Origin: Cellvibrionaceae bacterium
GTDB taxonomy: Bacteria > Pseudomonadota > Gammaproteobacteria > Pseudomonadales > Cellvibrionaceae
DNA: 9,861 bases
Assembly (NCBI GenBank): GCA_027012915.1
Contig: JALUYN010000490.1
Location: 1 to 9,861, forward strand
Direction: 5' to 3'
Shown here: positions 1 to 6,901 of the stretch, piece by piece
Numbering within the stretch: position 1 is the stretch's first letter
Layout of the letters: every line of letters begins with the position of its first letter
Program-made: the position numbers and the translations under genes
The notes under the pieces: generated by a model
Told to the model about the DNA's origin: nothing
The model's database searches: none
Seen by the model: only the letters and a program-made list of their open reading frames with translations

Positions 1-123
1 CGCGCTGACGTGTTCGACTACATCGAGATGTTTTACAACCCAAAACGCCGACACGGTTTCAACAACCAGCTGTCACCGGTAGAGTTTGAAAGGCAACATT
101 TACTGAGCCTGGAAAGTGTCTAG
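1..123 (+). CDS. IS3-family transposase OrfB, C-terminal end only
   Basis: The frame is open from base 1 to the TAG at 121-123 and gives the last 40 residues of an IS3-family DDE transposase. The visible signature is the conserved end of these proteins: an Asp-Tyr-Ile-Glu-Met-Phe-Tyr-Asn stretch, the basic Lys-Arg-Arg-His, then Leu-Ser-Pro-Val-Glu-Phe-Glu, and a stop a few residues later. The catalytic residues would lie upstream, outside the window, so I cannot tell whether the element is intact. A candidate right terminal repeat follows at 150-168, the usual distance from an IS3-family stop codon. It lies on the cargo side of the gin operon, so it is either cargo of the island or an insertion into it. 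Confidence 0.85.
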   Translation, partial: RADVFDYIEMFYNPKRRHGFNNQLSPVEFERQHLLSLESV

Positions 124-149
124 GAAAGCCGGGGCGATTCACCTGGTCC

Positions 150-168
150 TGTCCACAAAAAGTAGACA
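150..168. repeat. IS3-family terminal inverted repeat shared by two convergent elements
   Basis: The sequence TGTCCACAAAAAGTAGACA begins with TG and ends with CA, as IS3-family ends do on their outer side. It is nearly palindromic around the A-tract (TGTC-C-AC and GT-A-GACA). It sits just after the stop of the plus-strand transposase end (123) and just beyond the stop of the minus-strand one (173-175), so it could be the right end of either element. The exact borders are inferred, because the matching left ends are not in the window. Confidence 0.55.
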
Positions 169-172
169 CTGT

Positions 173-280
173 TTATGCGCATTTTCGCTCAAACTCTGCT
201 GGACTTATATTACCGAGTGCAGAGTGTCGATGTTTGCGACTATAAAAGATCTCAATGTACTCGAAGATACCGGTGGCGGC
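173..280 (-). pseudogene. Remnant of a second IS3-family transposase (C-terminal end)
   Basis: On the minus strand, the frame ending in TAA at 173-175 reads as a second IS3-family OrfB C-terminus. It has Phe-Glu-Tyr-Ile-Glu-Ile-Phe-Tyr, then Arg-Lys-His-Arg-His-Ser, then Ile-Ser-Pro-Ala-Glu-Phe-Glu-Arg, and the stop. It resembles the plus-strand end at 1-123 in plan but not closely in sequence, so it comes from a different element. Recognisable similarity fades at about 275-280, just before the ginD stop at 290, and no upstream transposase is present. It is therefore a decayed fragment of about 35 codons. It happens to be in the same frame as ginD, directly after the ginD stop codon. Confidence 0.7.
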
Positions 281-289
281 GCTATGTAA

Positions 290-721
290 TCATTTTGCAT
301 TCAGCGGACTAACGTTACTTGGAGGTCTTCCTGCTTGAAGGCGCTCATTCTCCCGTAAAAGTTCCAGTATCAGTGCATCTGCATTCGCTAGAAGGTTTAG
401 TGCTCTGTCTCGCTGTTCCTTCATTGATGCAAGTCTCTCCCTAAGCCCACGATTCTTGCCACGTTGAGACTGACCAGATTGCATTCGCTGGTTGTTATCT
501 GATACCCAGTTTTGAATGCTTTCGACCAGTGCAGGGAAGCGCGATTTTTTTAAAGCAGAAGGATCAACCCCTGCTTCGCGAGCCACATTATTTTGCGTTA
601 CAGCAGAGCCTTTTGGAATAATGAGAGGTTGGTTAACTTTCAACCTTTCAAAAGCTTGGCGGAACGCCCCTTCAGCACGGCTCATAGGCTTCTCATGAGA
701 GGTTGATGACATTAATTGCAT
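290..721 (-). CDS. ginD: GinD-like small helix-turn-helix/coiled-coil protein of the recombinase operon
   Basis: A 143-residue basic protein, last gene of the four-gene operon. A helix-turn-helix-like region lies at about residues 41-70 (Val-Thr-Gln-Asn-Asn-Val-Ala-Arg-Glu-Ala-Gly-Val-Asp). A Gln/Arg/Lys-rich linker follows, then a heptad-patterned coiled coil at about 93-130 ending Leu-Arg-Glu-Asn-Glu-Arg-Leu. This matches the plan of TnpC of Tn554 and the fourth protein of GInts, which act as DNA-binding helpers of the recombinases rather than as catalysts. The gene overlaps the end of ginC. The first ATG (721) has GGAG only one base away. The ATG at 712 has the same GGAG ten bases upstream, so a 140-residue product starting Met-Ser-Ser-Thr is as likely. 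The stop is directly followed by an IS remnant. Confidence 0.75.
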   Translation of the reverse strand: MQLMSSTSHEKPMSRAEGAFRQAFERLKVNQPLIIPKGSAVTQNNVAREAGVDPSALKKSRFPALVESIQNWVSDNNQRMQSGQSQRGKNRGLRERLASMKEQRDRALNLLANADALILELLRENERLQAGRPPSNVSPLNAK

Positions 722-2750
722 TCTCCACTGCTAGTTTTTGTATGGAAAGTGAAGTCTCTAAGGGGCTTCCTTCCTCAGCTCCGCTCAGTCGTGTTTGCAG
801 ATTGTCCCGCAAAGCCTGAATTCTGGGCAGCATGTTTTTGTCATAGAGTGCGGACTCACAAGGTTGACTACCATTTAGCCCTCCGCACCTAGCAACATGC
901 TCAAATCCACCATACTCGCATGGCCCGTCGTTCATGCACGCGCCTAAAAACATAGGACGATAATTTATTCGCCCTTTTCTTGCCTCAGACACAAGGGCTT
1001 TATGGTCTTTTTCTGAAATGGCTGCGAGCAATTGTTCTTTGCGCTTTTCACCGTGGGGGCTAATGAATCTCGGCGATGTTACTAGCGTTACCTCTTTCGC
1101 AAGCATTTCATAGATCGTTCTAACGTATTCATTCACCGCAGAACTATTCAGACCAAATCGAAGGTGATAATGACCACTGCCGTAGTAACGAGTCATTGCC
1201 CGAGTGGCGTGCTTCAACTGGTACTGCATGGCGCTCTCAGAAACTATGCCGGAACCTGCCATGTTAACCGCTCCGGTTCGGCGAAGCTGGTGCCACCCCA
1301 GGGACCATTCATTGCCGACAAAATACTCTTTAGGGTTCAATGATGGCGTGATTAGAAGTGCAGACTCAAGGTCCCTGTCTGTGATTCGCATTTCGCTAGG
1401 ATCAAATAACTTGGTGTTTTTTTGAAGCGTTGCCACGTATGAGCTTACCGTGGGTCTGATATCTTGCGTATATTCAAATCCCTTGGATTTTTTTCTCCAG
1501 GGTTCATAGGGGCGCTGATAAAGGTAAGGGTCAGATGTGTCGGAAGCACTAATTGGGACGTTGGGGTTCAGTACAGCGCACTGGATTCGTAATTTAGCAA
1601 CGATTGATAGAGCGTCTATTGCTAGTTTAGCCGATGGTGCCGTAATCCACCTTGCATCGTCATCGTGTATGGTCTTCGTTGTGACGCCTGTTAGAATGTA
1701 TATGTCTTCTCCAGTATTCTCATCTCTTTCAATGGAAAGGGAGTTGGTCTTTAGTGAGAATGATTCTTCGATCCGCATTAGAGAGAAGTTGACCAGATAA
1801 GCAGTGCCAACCAAACTGATTAAATTGAAGTACGCTGAAAATGATGCGGCTCCGCCTTTTTTCATTCTGGGGACCCAGCGTTCTAAAAGTTCCGTAATGC
1901 CAAACTTGTCGGATACTTCAAAGAAGGTTTTGAAGTATATGGCTTCTGGGTGCTTTTTATGGTGGCGCTTGTTATTGACATTGAAAGGCCTTAAGTGGGC
2001 TGGGAAATCCTGCGAACAGGCTTTCGCCAATGAGCCTGCATTGTGCGCATAAGTATCCAGGCAAAATTTAAAACAGTTGGCAATTGCCTCCCGATTAGCC
2101 ATAAAATCTTCAAGGCAGGCTCTCAATCGCGAGGCCTGATAAAGCCATATGCGAGGAGGTATGTAAGGCGTTTGTTTGACTTTGTCGTTTTTTTCTATTG
2201 TTACTGCGATTTTACCGATGTCCCATGGCGTCAAGAGATAAAAGCCGAGTTCGTCTCTGGACTCCCAGATCTCGTGAGCTATCATAATCACGGTTTTATT
2301 TCTGCCTTTTGATGCTTCCGTGAAAATTTTATTCTGAACTGCGGGGAATTTATAAAGATCTAGCGCTGAAACCCCCTCTTTGGAACAGGCTACGAACATT
2401 GGTCGAAGAGCGGTATATATCGCCATGAGGCGCCGGGGCTTTCTGATCTTTCCGGGTCGATAGAGCCACCAAATTATTATGAGCTTAAATGTTAGGCTGT
2501 TTTCTGGTGTGTTTCCAAAGTCATCTTTTCGCCTGGGTGTATCTCCAAAATTGAATCTAAATATATATCCAACCCAAATTGACACATCCCAAATTTGGTC
2601 TCCAAATCGACTGATGGTCTCGCCGTCCCTACCGACTACAATCGGGAAATCGTTCCTAGGGGGCCACTCTGGAGGTAAATGGTTTCCAGCGCTAGAGTTG
2701 TAGTCGGGGATATCTAACGCAAGCTTTCCAAGCTCAGGTGCACTAGCCAA
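693..2750 (-). CDS. ginC: GinC-like tyrosine recombinase with complete catalytic set
   Basis: A 685-residue site-specific recombinase, third in the operon. The catalytic domain is in the second half. Visible residues are Arg326 (Met-Arg-Ile-Glu-Glu-Ser), Lys359 in the beta-hairpin position, His487-x-x-Arg490 (Trp-His-Gln-Leu-Arg-Arg-Thr), His514 and the nucleophile Tyr523 nine residues later. After the catalytic core there is a cysteine cluster, C605-x5-C611-x10-C622-x8-C631, that could bind a metal. The long N-terminal part has no domain I recognise. The start is a TTG at 2750: GGAG lies seven bases before it inside the last codons of ginB, and the first in-frame ATG comes only at residue 109. 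It overlaps ginB by 8 bases and ginD by up to 29, so translation is probably coupled. Confidence 0.8.
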   Translation of the reverse strand: MASAPELGKLALDIPDYNSSAGNHLPPEWPPRNDFPIVVGRDGETISRFGDQIWDVSIWVGYIFRFNFGDTPRRKDDFGNTPENSLTFKLIIIWWLYRPGKIRKPRRLMAIYTALRPMFVACSKEGVSALDLYKFPAVQNKIFTEASKGRNKTVIMIAHEIWESRDELGFYLLTPWDIGKIAVTIEKNDKVKQTPYIPPRIWLYQASRLRACLEDFMANREAIANCFKFCLDTYAHNAGSLAKACSQDFPAHLRPFNVNNKRHHKKHPEAIYFKTFFEVSDKFGITELLERWVPRMKKGGAASFSAYFNLISLVGTAYLVNFSLMRIEESFSLKTNSLSIERDENTGEDIYILTGVTTKTIHDDDARWITAPSAKLAIDALSIVAKLRIQCAVLNPNVPISASDTSDPYLYQRPYEPWRKKSKGFEYTQDIRPTVSSYVATLQKNTKLFDPSEMRITDRDLESALLITPSLNPKEYFVGNEWSLGWHQLRRTGAVNMAGSGIVSESAMQYQLKHATRAMTRYYGSGHYHLRFGLNSSAVNEYVRTIYEMLAKEVTLVTSPRFISPHGEKRKEQLLAAISEKDHKALVSEARKGRINYRPMFLGACMNDGPCEYGGFEHVARCGGLNGSQPCESALYDKNMLPRIQALRDNLQTRLSGAEEGSPLETSLSIQKLAVENAINVINLS

Positions 2751-4470
2751 AATTAAGCTCCATTAATTCAATTAGACCGCCGAACATAGGGTGATACCTT
2801 TCTTCCCGCATCCTGGCTTCGGCCTCCTTGACCCAAATGCTTCGCTTATCACTTGATGCCTCGAAAACCTTGAGGCGCTGAGTAACTCGGTCAATGACTA
2901 GCTTAGTGGGATGTTCGTGGTGTGCGATTTTTGGGCTGCGATCTCTTTCAATCTCGCGGACTTTAAGGGATCTGTAGGTCAGTAGTGACCAAACATAGTC
3001 GAAGCTATCAATATCTCTGTGATGCTCGCAAAAAAAGCAGCCTGCCGAGTTAATACAATCCGCTTTGGGTGCATCATTGTGCTCTTGCTGATTCTGTTGG
3101 AAACGACCGGATGAGGCTGCGCAACCGCCGGGACTAGGTGGTTCGGAGAGTTCTTCCATAGAACGGTGGAAATACGAAATCTCGCTCGCAGCCGACTGAT
3201 GATGCGGCTTCTCGTAGATCTGAATCAGTACTTCAGTAGTATGCTGGCTCATTTCTGCGGAGAGTTCTGGATCTCGACTAATTCTCAACAGCCAATTCAC
3301 TCGCGCATTACGCAGGGTGATGGGTGGAATATATTTAATCCCTAGTAAATTGCATCTGTGCTTGATTGCATGAAACGAAGGCGGTGTATGGATAGATGGG
3401 ATCTGATGTTTGGATGAGAATGGGAATAGCCTATCCTCTTCACTTGGACATATTTTTTCCAGCCACTCTAGGTATCTTTGAAAGATTGACCTGTATCCTT
3501 TGAAGATTCTAAATTCGGCCTCACCCTGTTTTCGCCCTTTGTAGGTCCTATAGACCTCGTAGTCATCTGATGCAGTTTTGAATCTGAATTTCCCTCTTTT
3601 AAGGCGATATGCCTGAGAGAAATTTAACCCAGTCTGTGATACAAAAATAAGAAGCTCGACTTCAATTCTTAGATTGACAAGCGGTTGTCGCGTATTTAGT
3701 GTGGGGTCGTACTCGATTCGTTTGCTTCTGTACCTATAACGGTACTTTCCTTGTGTTGTACTTTCTTCTGGTCGCGGTCCTATGGGCTTAGGGAATCCTG
3801 ACCATTCTTCCAGCATGATTTCGTCATCGATCTTGATTATTAGAGGTAGTGGTTTAATTATGGATTCGTAATCCAAGTTGTCAGAGAGTAGTTTCAGTAG
3901 CTTGCCAAACTCAAAAAGTTCTTCAAGGTTCTGCTTGTCCGCCTTCGTTCCTAATACTCGTTTATTGACACTTGCCGCCGACAATCGACTCCTATGAATT
4001 GGGCCCTTTTGCACGTTTTTGATTCTGGCAATTAGCAGGTCTATAGCTTTCGCGGTTCTGTAAGCCGTCATTTGTAGAATGTCTTTTTTGATCTGAACTC
4101 TATGCACCAAGTGTTCAGTCCAGTCTCTGAATGCTATTTCCGAATTTTCATATGTGATATCGACGCCAACTGTATCTGCCCAAGAGTAGAAAGCTATCAC
4201 AGACCTTATCCGAGTAATGATAGTTAACTGTCTCAGTCCTCTCGCATGGTCATTCATTATTTGTTCATGTAGTAGCCTTACGTAAGGCAGCCTTACATGA
4301 ATCTTGGTGCTGTCCTCAGTGTTTTTTAAAAATTCAGGATAAAGGTTTCTAGGCGTCGCAGCTCCGCCTGGCCTTGTTAGAATTTCGAAGCTCCACGGCC
4401 ATTCATGAGTGCCGTACGACAGCATCTTGAAGTCCAAATCTACGGAGGTTTTATTTTCTGTCTGTTTCAT
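2743..4470 (-). CDS. ginB: GinB-like tyrosine recombinase homologue with incomplete catalytic set
   Basis: A 575-residue protein, second in the operon. The N-terminal half resembles a core-binding/SAM-like region (about 50-150), and a catalytic-type fold follows (about 260-425). Aligned by motif, the nucleophile Tyr419 is present, with His410 nine residues before it, and Arg387 of the second arginine motif. The first catalytic arginine is Asn283 (Thr-Gly-Leu-Asn-Phe-Ser where Thr-Gly-Leu-Arg is usual), and the His of His-x-x-Arg is Ile384. After the core comes a Cys/His cluster, C472-x5-C478-x2-C481-x2-H484. It overlaps ginA by 20 bases, has no clear Shine-Dalgarno, and is probably translated by coupling. 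It may be a structural or regulatory subunit rather than a full catalyst; this is inference from residues assigned by eye. Confidence 0.75.
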   Translation of the reverse strand: MKQTENKTSVDLDFKMLSYGTHEWPWSFEILTRPGGAATPRNLYPEFLKNTEDSTKIHVRLPYVRLLHEQIMNDHARGLRQLTIITRIRSVIAFYSWADTVGVDITYENSEIAFRDWTEHLVHRVQIKKDILQMTAYRTAKAIDLLIARIKNVQKGPIHRSRLSAASVNKRVLGTKADKQNLEELFEFGKLLKLLSDNLDYESIIKPLPLIIKIDDEIMLEEWSGFPKPIGPRPEESTTQGKYRYRYRSKRIEYDPTLNTRQPLVNLRIEVELLIFVSQTGLNFSQAYRLKRGKFRFKTASDDYEVYRTYKGRKQGEAEFRIFKGYRSIFQRYLEWLEKICPSEEDRLFPFSSKHQIPSIHTPPSFHAIKHRCNLLGIKYIPPITLRNARVNWLLRISRDPELSAEMSQHTTEVLIQIYEKPHHQSAASEISYFHRSMEELSEPPSPGGCAASSGRFQQNQQEHNDAPKADCINSAGCFFCEHHRDIDSFDYVWSLLTYRSLKVREIERDRSPKIAHHEHPTKLVIDRVTQRLKVFEASSDKRSIWVKEAEARMREERYHPMFGGLIELMELNFG

Positions 4471-5728
4471 GGGTTTGCGTGATATTCAAGAACTTTTGAG
4501 TGAACTCATTCGCAAGGCTCGACATTTTTGAGTGAGCTTCGATGAATTTTATATATCCCAACGTAGTTTTTTCTTCTTTATGTAACAGGGCGCCTTTCAC
4601 TAAAATTATCGCTTCGCTTACGCTTAGGTGCTTCAAACCCGCTCGCGCCAATTCCGTTGCAAAGGTACATCTAGTGCGATGGAAATGAAAATTAGTTAGT
4701 GCGTCAATTCCTTTTAACTTCGCTTTTCGCCTTAGGCGACCAAGCTCAACGTTGAATGAGCGAGCACCATTTTCGGATGTGTATCGCTTACCAAACCTTG
4801 TGAGAAACACGGCATCTTGATCTTCGCCTGCTGCTAGTGCGGTTCGACGCAATCTTCGAGGGCTGTAGATGTAATTCCTTAGATCTAATAGATCACGCTC
4901 ACTAATCAATACTTGACCTGTGACCCCGAATTTTGTTTCGACAGGAGGATGAGCTCCGGGCCCCACTGCTAAAAGGTAGAACCCCCTCAGTGTTGGGGAT
5001 GGGGCAGCACGGCTCACTGTCCCAACTCTGATGTCCGCAAGTGTTCCTAAGCGCATACCAGTGCCGAAGCCAAGCCTAATGAATAATGAGAGTTCTACGC
5101 TTGCATAAGTTTCAGCGGCTCTAATTATAGAGGGCACATCATCGGCCGGCACAGGCATCAGTCCGTCTTCTAAACTGAATGTACTGGATCTTCGATTAGG
5201 GATGCTTAAGCTAGTGCTGCTCACTGTCAAAGTGCGCTCTAGGCCAAATGTGTCAACGAGTTTAATGCCGATCTGCTTTTCTTCCCACATCGGCCAGTCT
5301 GGCGATAAAAGCTTATGTGCGTTAGCCCACCTGTAAAATCTCACTACTCGCGCCATGCGCTGTTGTGCGGTAGAAGGGGCCAGCCCCCCCTGGTCTATTA
5401 ACGAGATCAAAAATCCCCGGAAGCGAACCAGGCATCGATCAGCTTCTCTTGCGGGGAAATGGAACCAGTGAAGGCCTTCTGCTTCTAGCCATTTCGCATA
5501 CGCGTGCAGATGCCCCATTGTTGAAATGATTGTTTTTAAGTGAATCTTTTTTGAGTCGCAGTTCTCTTTAGCCCAGAGGTTCGCTTCTCTCCAAGGCGTA
5601 CCATCTGCCCAGCAGATCTGTGGAAGGTTCACTGCAGGTGAACTTGGGACTCGCCCCTGCCACTCAAGCGTGCCTTGCCTAACGGATGCCCGCATCTGCT
5701 GGTAGCTGATCATTTCGAGCGTTGCCAT
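4451..5728 (-). CDS. ginA: GinA-like tyrosine recombinase, first gene of the operon
   Basis: A 425-residue tyrosine recombinase with an N-terminal SAM-like core-binding region (about 45-140) and a C-terminal catalytic domain. The full set is visible: Arg226 (Gly-Met-Arg-Leu-Gly), Lys266, His350-x-x-Arg353 (His-Arg-Thr-Arg), His383 and Tyr392 (Leu-Gly-Tyr-Ile). The start is ATG at 5728 because AGGAAGGG lies five bases upstream. The frame can be extended to an ATG at 5761 (436 residues), but that codon has no ribosome binding site and sits ten bases from the repeat at the element edge. As the gene nearest the attachment site, it matches ginA of GInts and tnpA of Tn554. It is separated by only about 80 bases from the chromosomal part of comM and lies in the same orientation. 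Confidence 0.82.
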   Translation of the reverse strand: MATLEMISYQQMRASVRQGTLEWQGRVPSSPAVNLPQICWADGTPWREANLWAKENCDSKKIHLKTIISTMGHLHAYAKWLEAEGLHWFHFPAREADRCLVRFRGFLISLIDQGGLAPSTAQQRMARVVRFYRWANAHKLLSPDWPMWEEKQIGIKLVDTFGLERTLTVSSTSLSIPNRRSSTFSLEDGLMPVPADDVPSIIRAAETYASVELSLFIRLGFGTGMRLGTLADIRVGTVSRAAPSPTLRGFYLLAVGPGAHPPVETKFGVTGQVLISERDLLDLRNYIYSPRRLRRTALAAGEDQDAVFLTRFGKRYTSENGARSFNVELGRLRRKAKLKGIDALTNFHFHRTRCTFATELARAGLKHLSVSEAIILVKGALLHKEEKTTLGYIKFIEAHSKMSSLANEFTQKFLNITQTHETDRK

Positions 5729-6854
5729 CGCCACCCTTCCTGTGATTAGCGAATTGTCCATGATAGGTTATGTTGCCCCTTGCACCCAAGGTCTGCATGT
5801 TGCCCGTGCAGGGGCAGGGGTTCATCGCGGCGACCAGTTGAAAGCGCGCCGGAAAACGCAGCTGTTCGCGTGCGCGGGCAATATGGATGCTGCCCGACTC
5901 CAGCGGCTCGCGCAGCATCTCCAGCACCTTGCGATCAAACTCCGGCAGTTCATCCAGAAACAGCACGCCGTTGTGCGCCTGGCTGACCTCGCCGGGGCGC
6001 GGGTGACTGCCACCCCCCACCAGTGCGGCGGCAGATGCACCATGGTGGGGCGCACGGAATGGGCGGCCCGGCCAGGCCTGCAGCGGCGTGCGTTCGCAGA
6101 CGGATTGAATGGCTGCAACCTCCAGTGCTTCCTGCTCCCGCAAGGGCGGCAAGATGCCCGGCAGGCGGCTGGCCAGCAGCGTCTTGCCGGTGCCCGGTGG
6201 GCCAAACAGCAGCAGGTTGTGTCCACCGGCGGCGGCGACAATCAACGCCCGCTTGGCCTGCTCCTGGCCTTGCACCTCGGCCAGCTCGGCGACCGCCGGC
6301 GGCGCTGGGGGCGTTGCTGCGGGCAGTGGCGGCAGGGTTTCCTCGCCGCGCAAGTGAGCGCACAGGGCCAGCAGGTGGTCGGCGGCAATCAGCTCTACCC
6401 CGTCGACCAGCGCGGCTTCGGTGGCGTTGGCGCGCGGCAGGATCAGGCGGCGCCCGGCCTCGCGGCAGGCCAGTGCCACGGGCAGCACGCCCTGCACCGG
6501 TCGCAGTTCACCCGACAGGGCCAGCTCGCCAATGCATTCGCAATCTTGCAGTGCGGCGGCGGGGATCTGGCCGCTGGCCGCGAGTAACCCGAGGGCGATG
6601 GCCAGATCAAAGCGGCCGCCCTCCTTGGGCAGGTCGGCAGGAGCCAGGCTGATGGTGATGCGGCGGCTGCCCGGAAACTCCAGCTGGGCATTTTGCAGGG
6701 CGCTGCGTACGCGGTCCTTGCTTTCGCGCACGGCGGTTTCCGGCAGCCCGACCAGGGTCAGGCTGGGCATACCGTTGGCCAGGTGTACTTCAACGCTGAC
6801 GGCGGGGGCGTCGATACCCAGGCGGGCGCGACTGTGAATAATAGCCAGGGACAT
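5679..6854 (-). pseudogene. comM: comM (yifB), truncated by the island: AAA+ Mg-chelatase-like helicase
   Basis: ComM is a hexameric branch-migration helicase that extends recombination during natural transformation. Intact proteins have about 500 residues; here 349 native residues remain. Present are the N-terminal Lon-protease-like domain (about 1-170), the Walker A motif Gly-Pro-Pro-Gly-Thr-Gly-Lys-Thr (218-225), Walker B Val-Leu-Phe-Leu-Asp-Glu (297-302) and the Asn-Pro-Cys-Pro-Cys motif (345-349). After Cys349 the frame runs into the mobile element and adds 42 foreign residues before a stop at 5679, overlapping ginA by 50 bases. The rest of the ATPase (sensor and arginine-finger region) and the C-terminal domain are missing. 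The start is ATG at 6854 with AAGGAG five bases upstream. Loss of function is inferred. It follows ubiK with a 47-base gap, so the two may be cotranscribed. Confidence 0.9.
5770..5816. other. Element-comM junction: putative attachment site with imperfect direct repeats
   Basis: Two imperfect direct copies are seen: ATGTTGCCCCTTGCA at 5770-5784 and ATGTTGCCCGTGCA at 5797-5810. The second is the left side of an inverted pair, TGCCC at 5801-5805 and GGGCA at 5812-5816, around a 6-bp centre (5806-5811). The ComM frame is normal up to the codon at 5808-5810 and foreign after it, so the switch falls inside that centre. Tyrosine-recombinase core sites have this form: inverted arms around a 6-8 bp crossover region. 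The inner copy at 5770 lacks the GGGCA arm and may be an accessory binding site. A short inverted repeat, CCTTG/CAAGG, lies at 5778-5791. Confidence 0.6.
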
Positions 6855-6870
6855 GATCACTCCTTGATCA
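6854..6870 (-). promoter_or_regulatory. comM ribosome binding site between two TGATCA repeats
   Basis: On the minus strand, TGATCA-AGGAG-TGATCA places the Shine-Dalgarno in a five-base loop between two six-base arms that can pair. The downstream arm overlaps the A of the comM start codon. The stem would be short and AU-rich, so a regulatory role is uncertain. The site mainly supports ATG 6854 as the start. Confidence 0.35.
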
Positions 6871-6901
6871 GTGTGGCCTGATACTGCCGAGGGTCAGGCG
6901 G

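Larger units (their letters stand above)
1..5811 (-). mobile_element. GInt-type genomic island (gin-operon end), inserted in comM; far end outside window
   Basis: Seen: an AT-richer block with three tyrosine recombinase genes and a small HTH gene in one overlapping operon abuts a broken comM gene at about 5805-5811. Known: GInts, described in pseudomonads and other bacteria, consist of a ginABCD operon at one edge, variable cargo, and a short AT-rich far end. They integrate site-specifically between imperfect direct repeats and need all four gin genes. Inferred: this is the gin edge of such an island, with ginA nearest the attachment site. Cargo begins beyond ginD, where IS3-family fragments are the first thing visible. 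The far end, the other half of comM and the second repeat should lie left of base 1. A Tn554-like transposon is the nearest alternative. Confidence 0.8.

Noticed and set aside
5729..5761. Upstream ATG at 5761 as the ginA start
   Set aside because: It has no ribosome binding site at the right distance, whereas ATG 5728 has AGGAAGGG five bases upstream.
5742..6652. Long plus-strand frames opposite comM (281 and 209 codons)
   Set aside because: They are by-products of high GC on the antisense strand of comM, Arg/Ala/Gly/Gln-rich with no recognisable domain.
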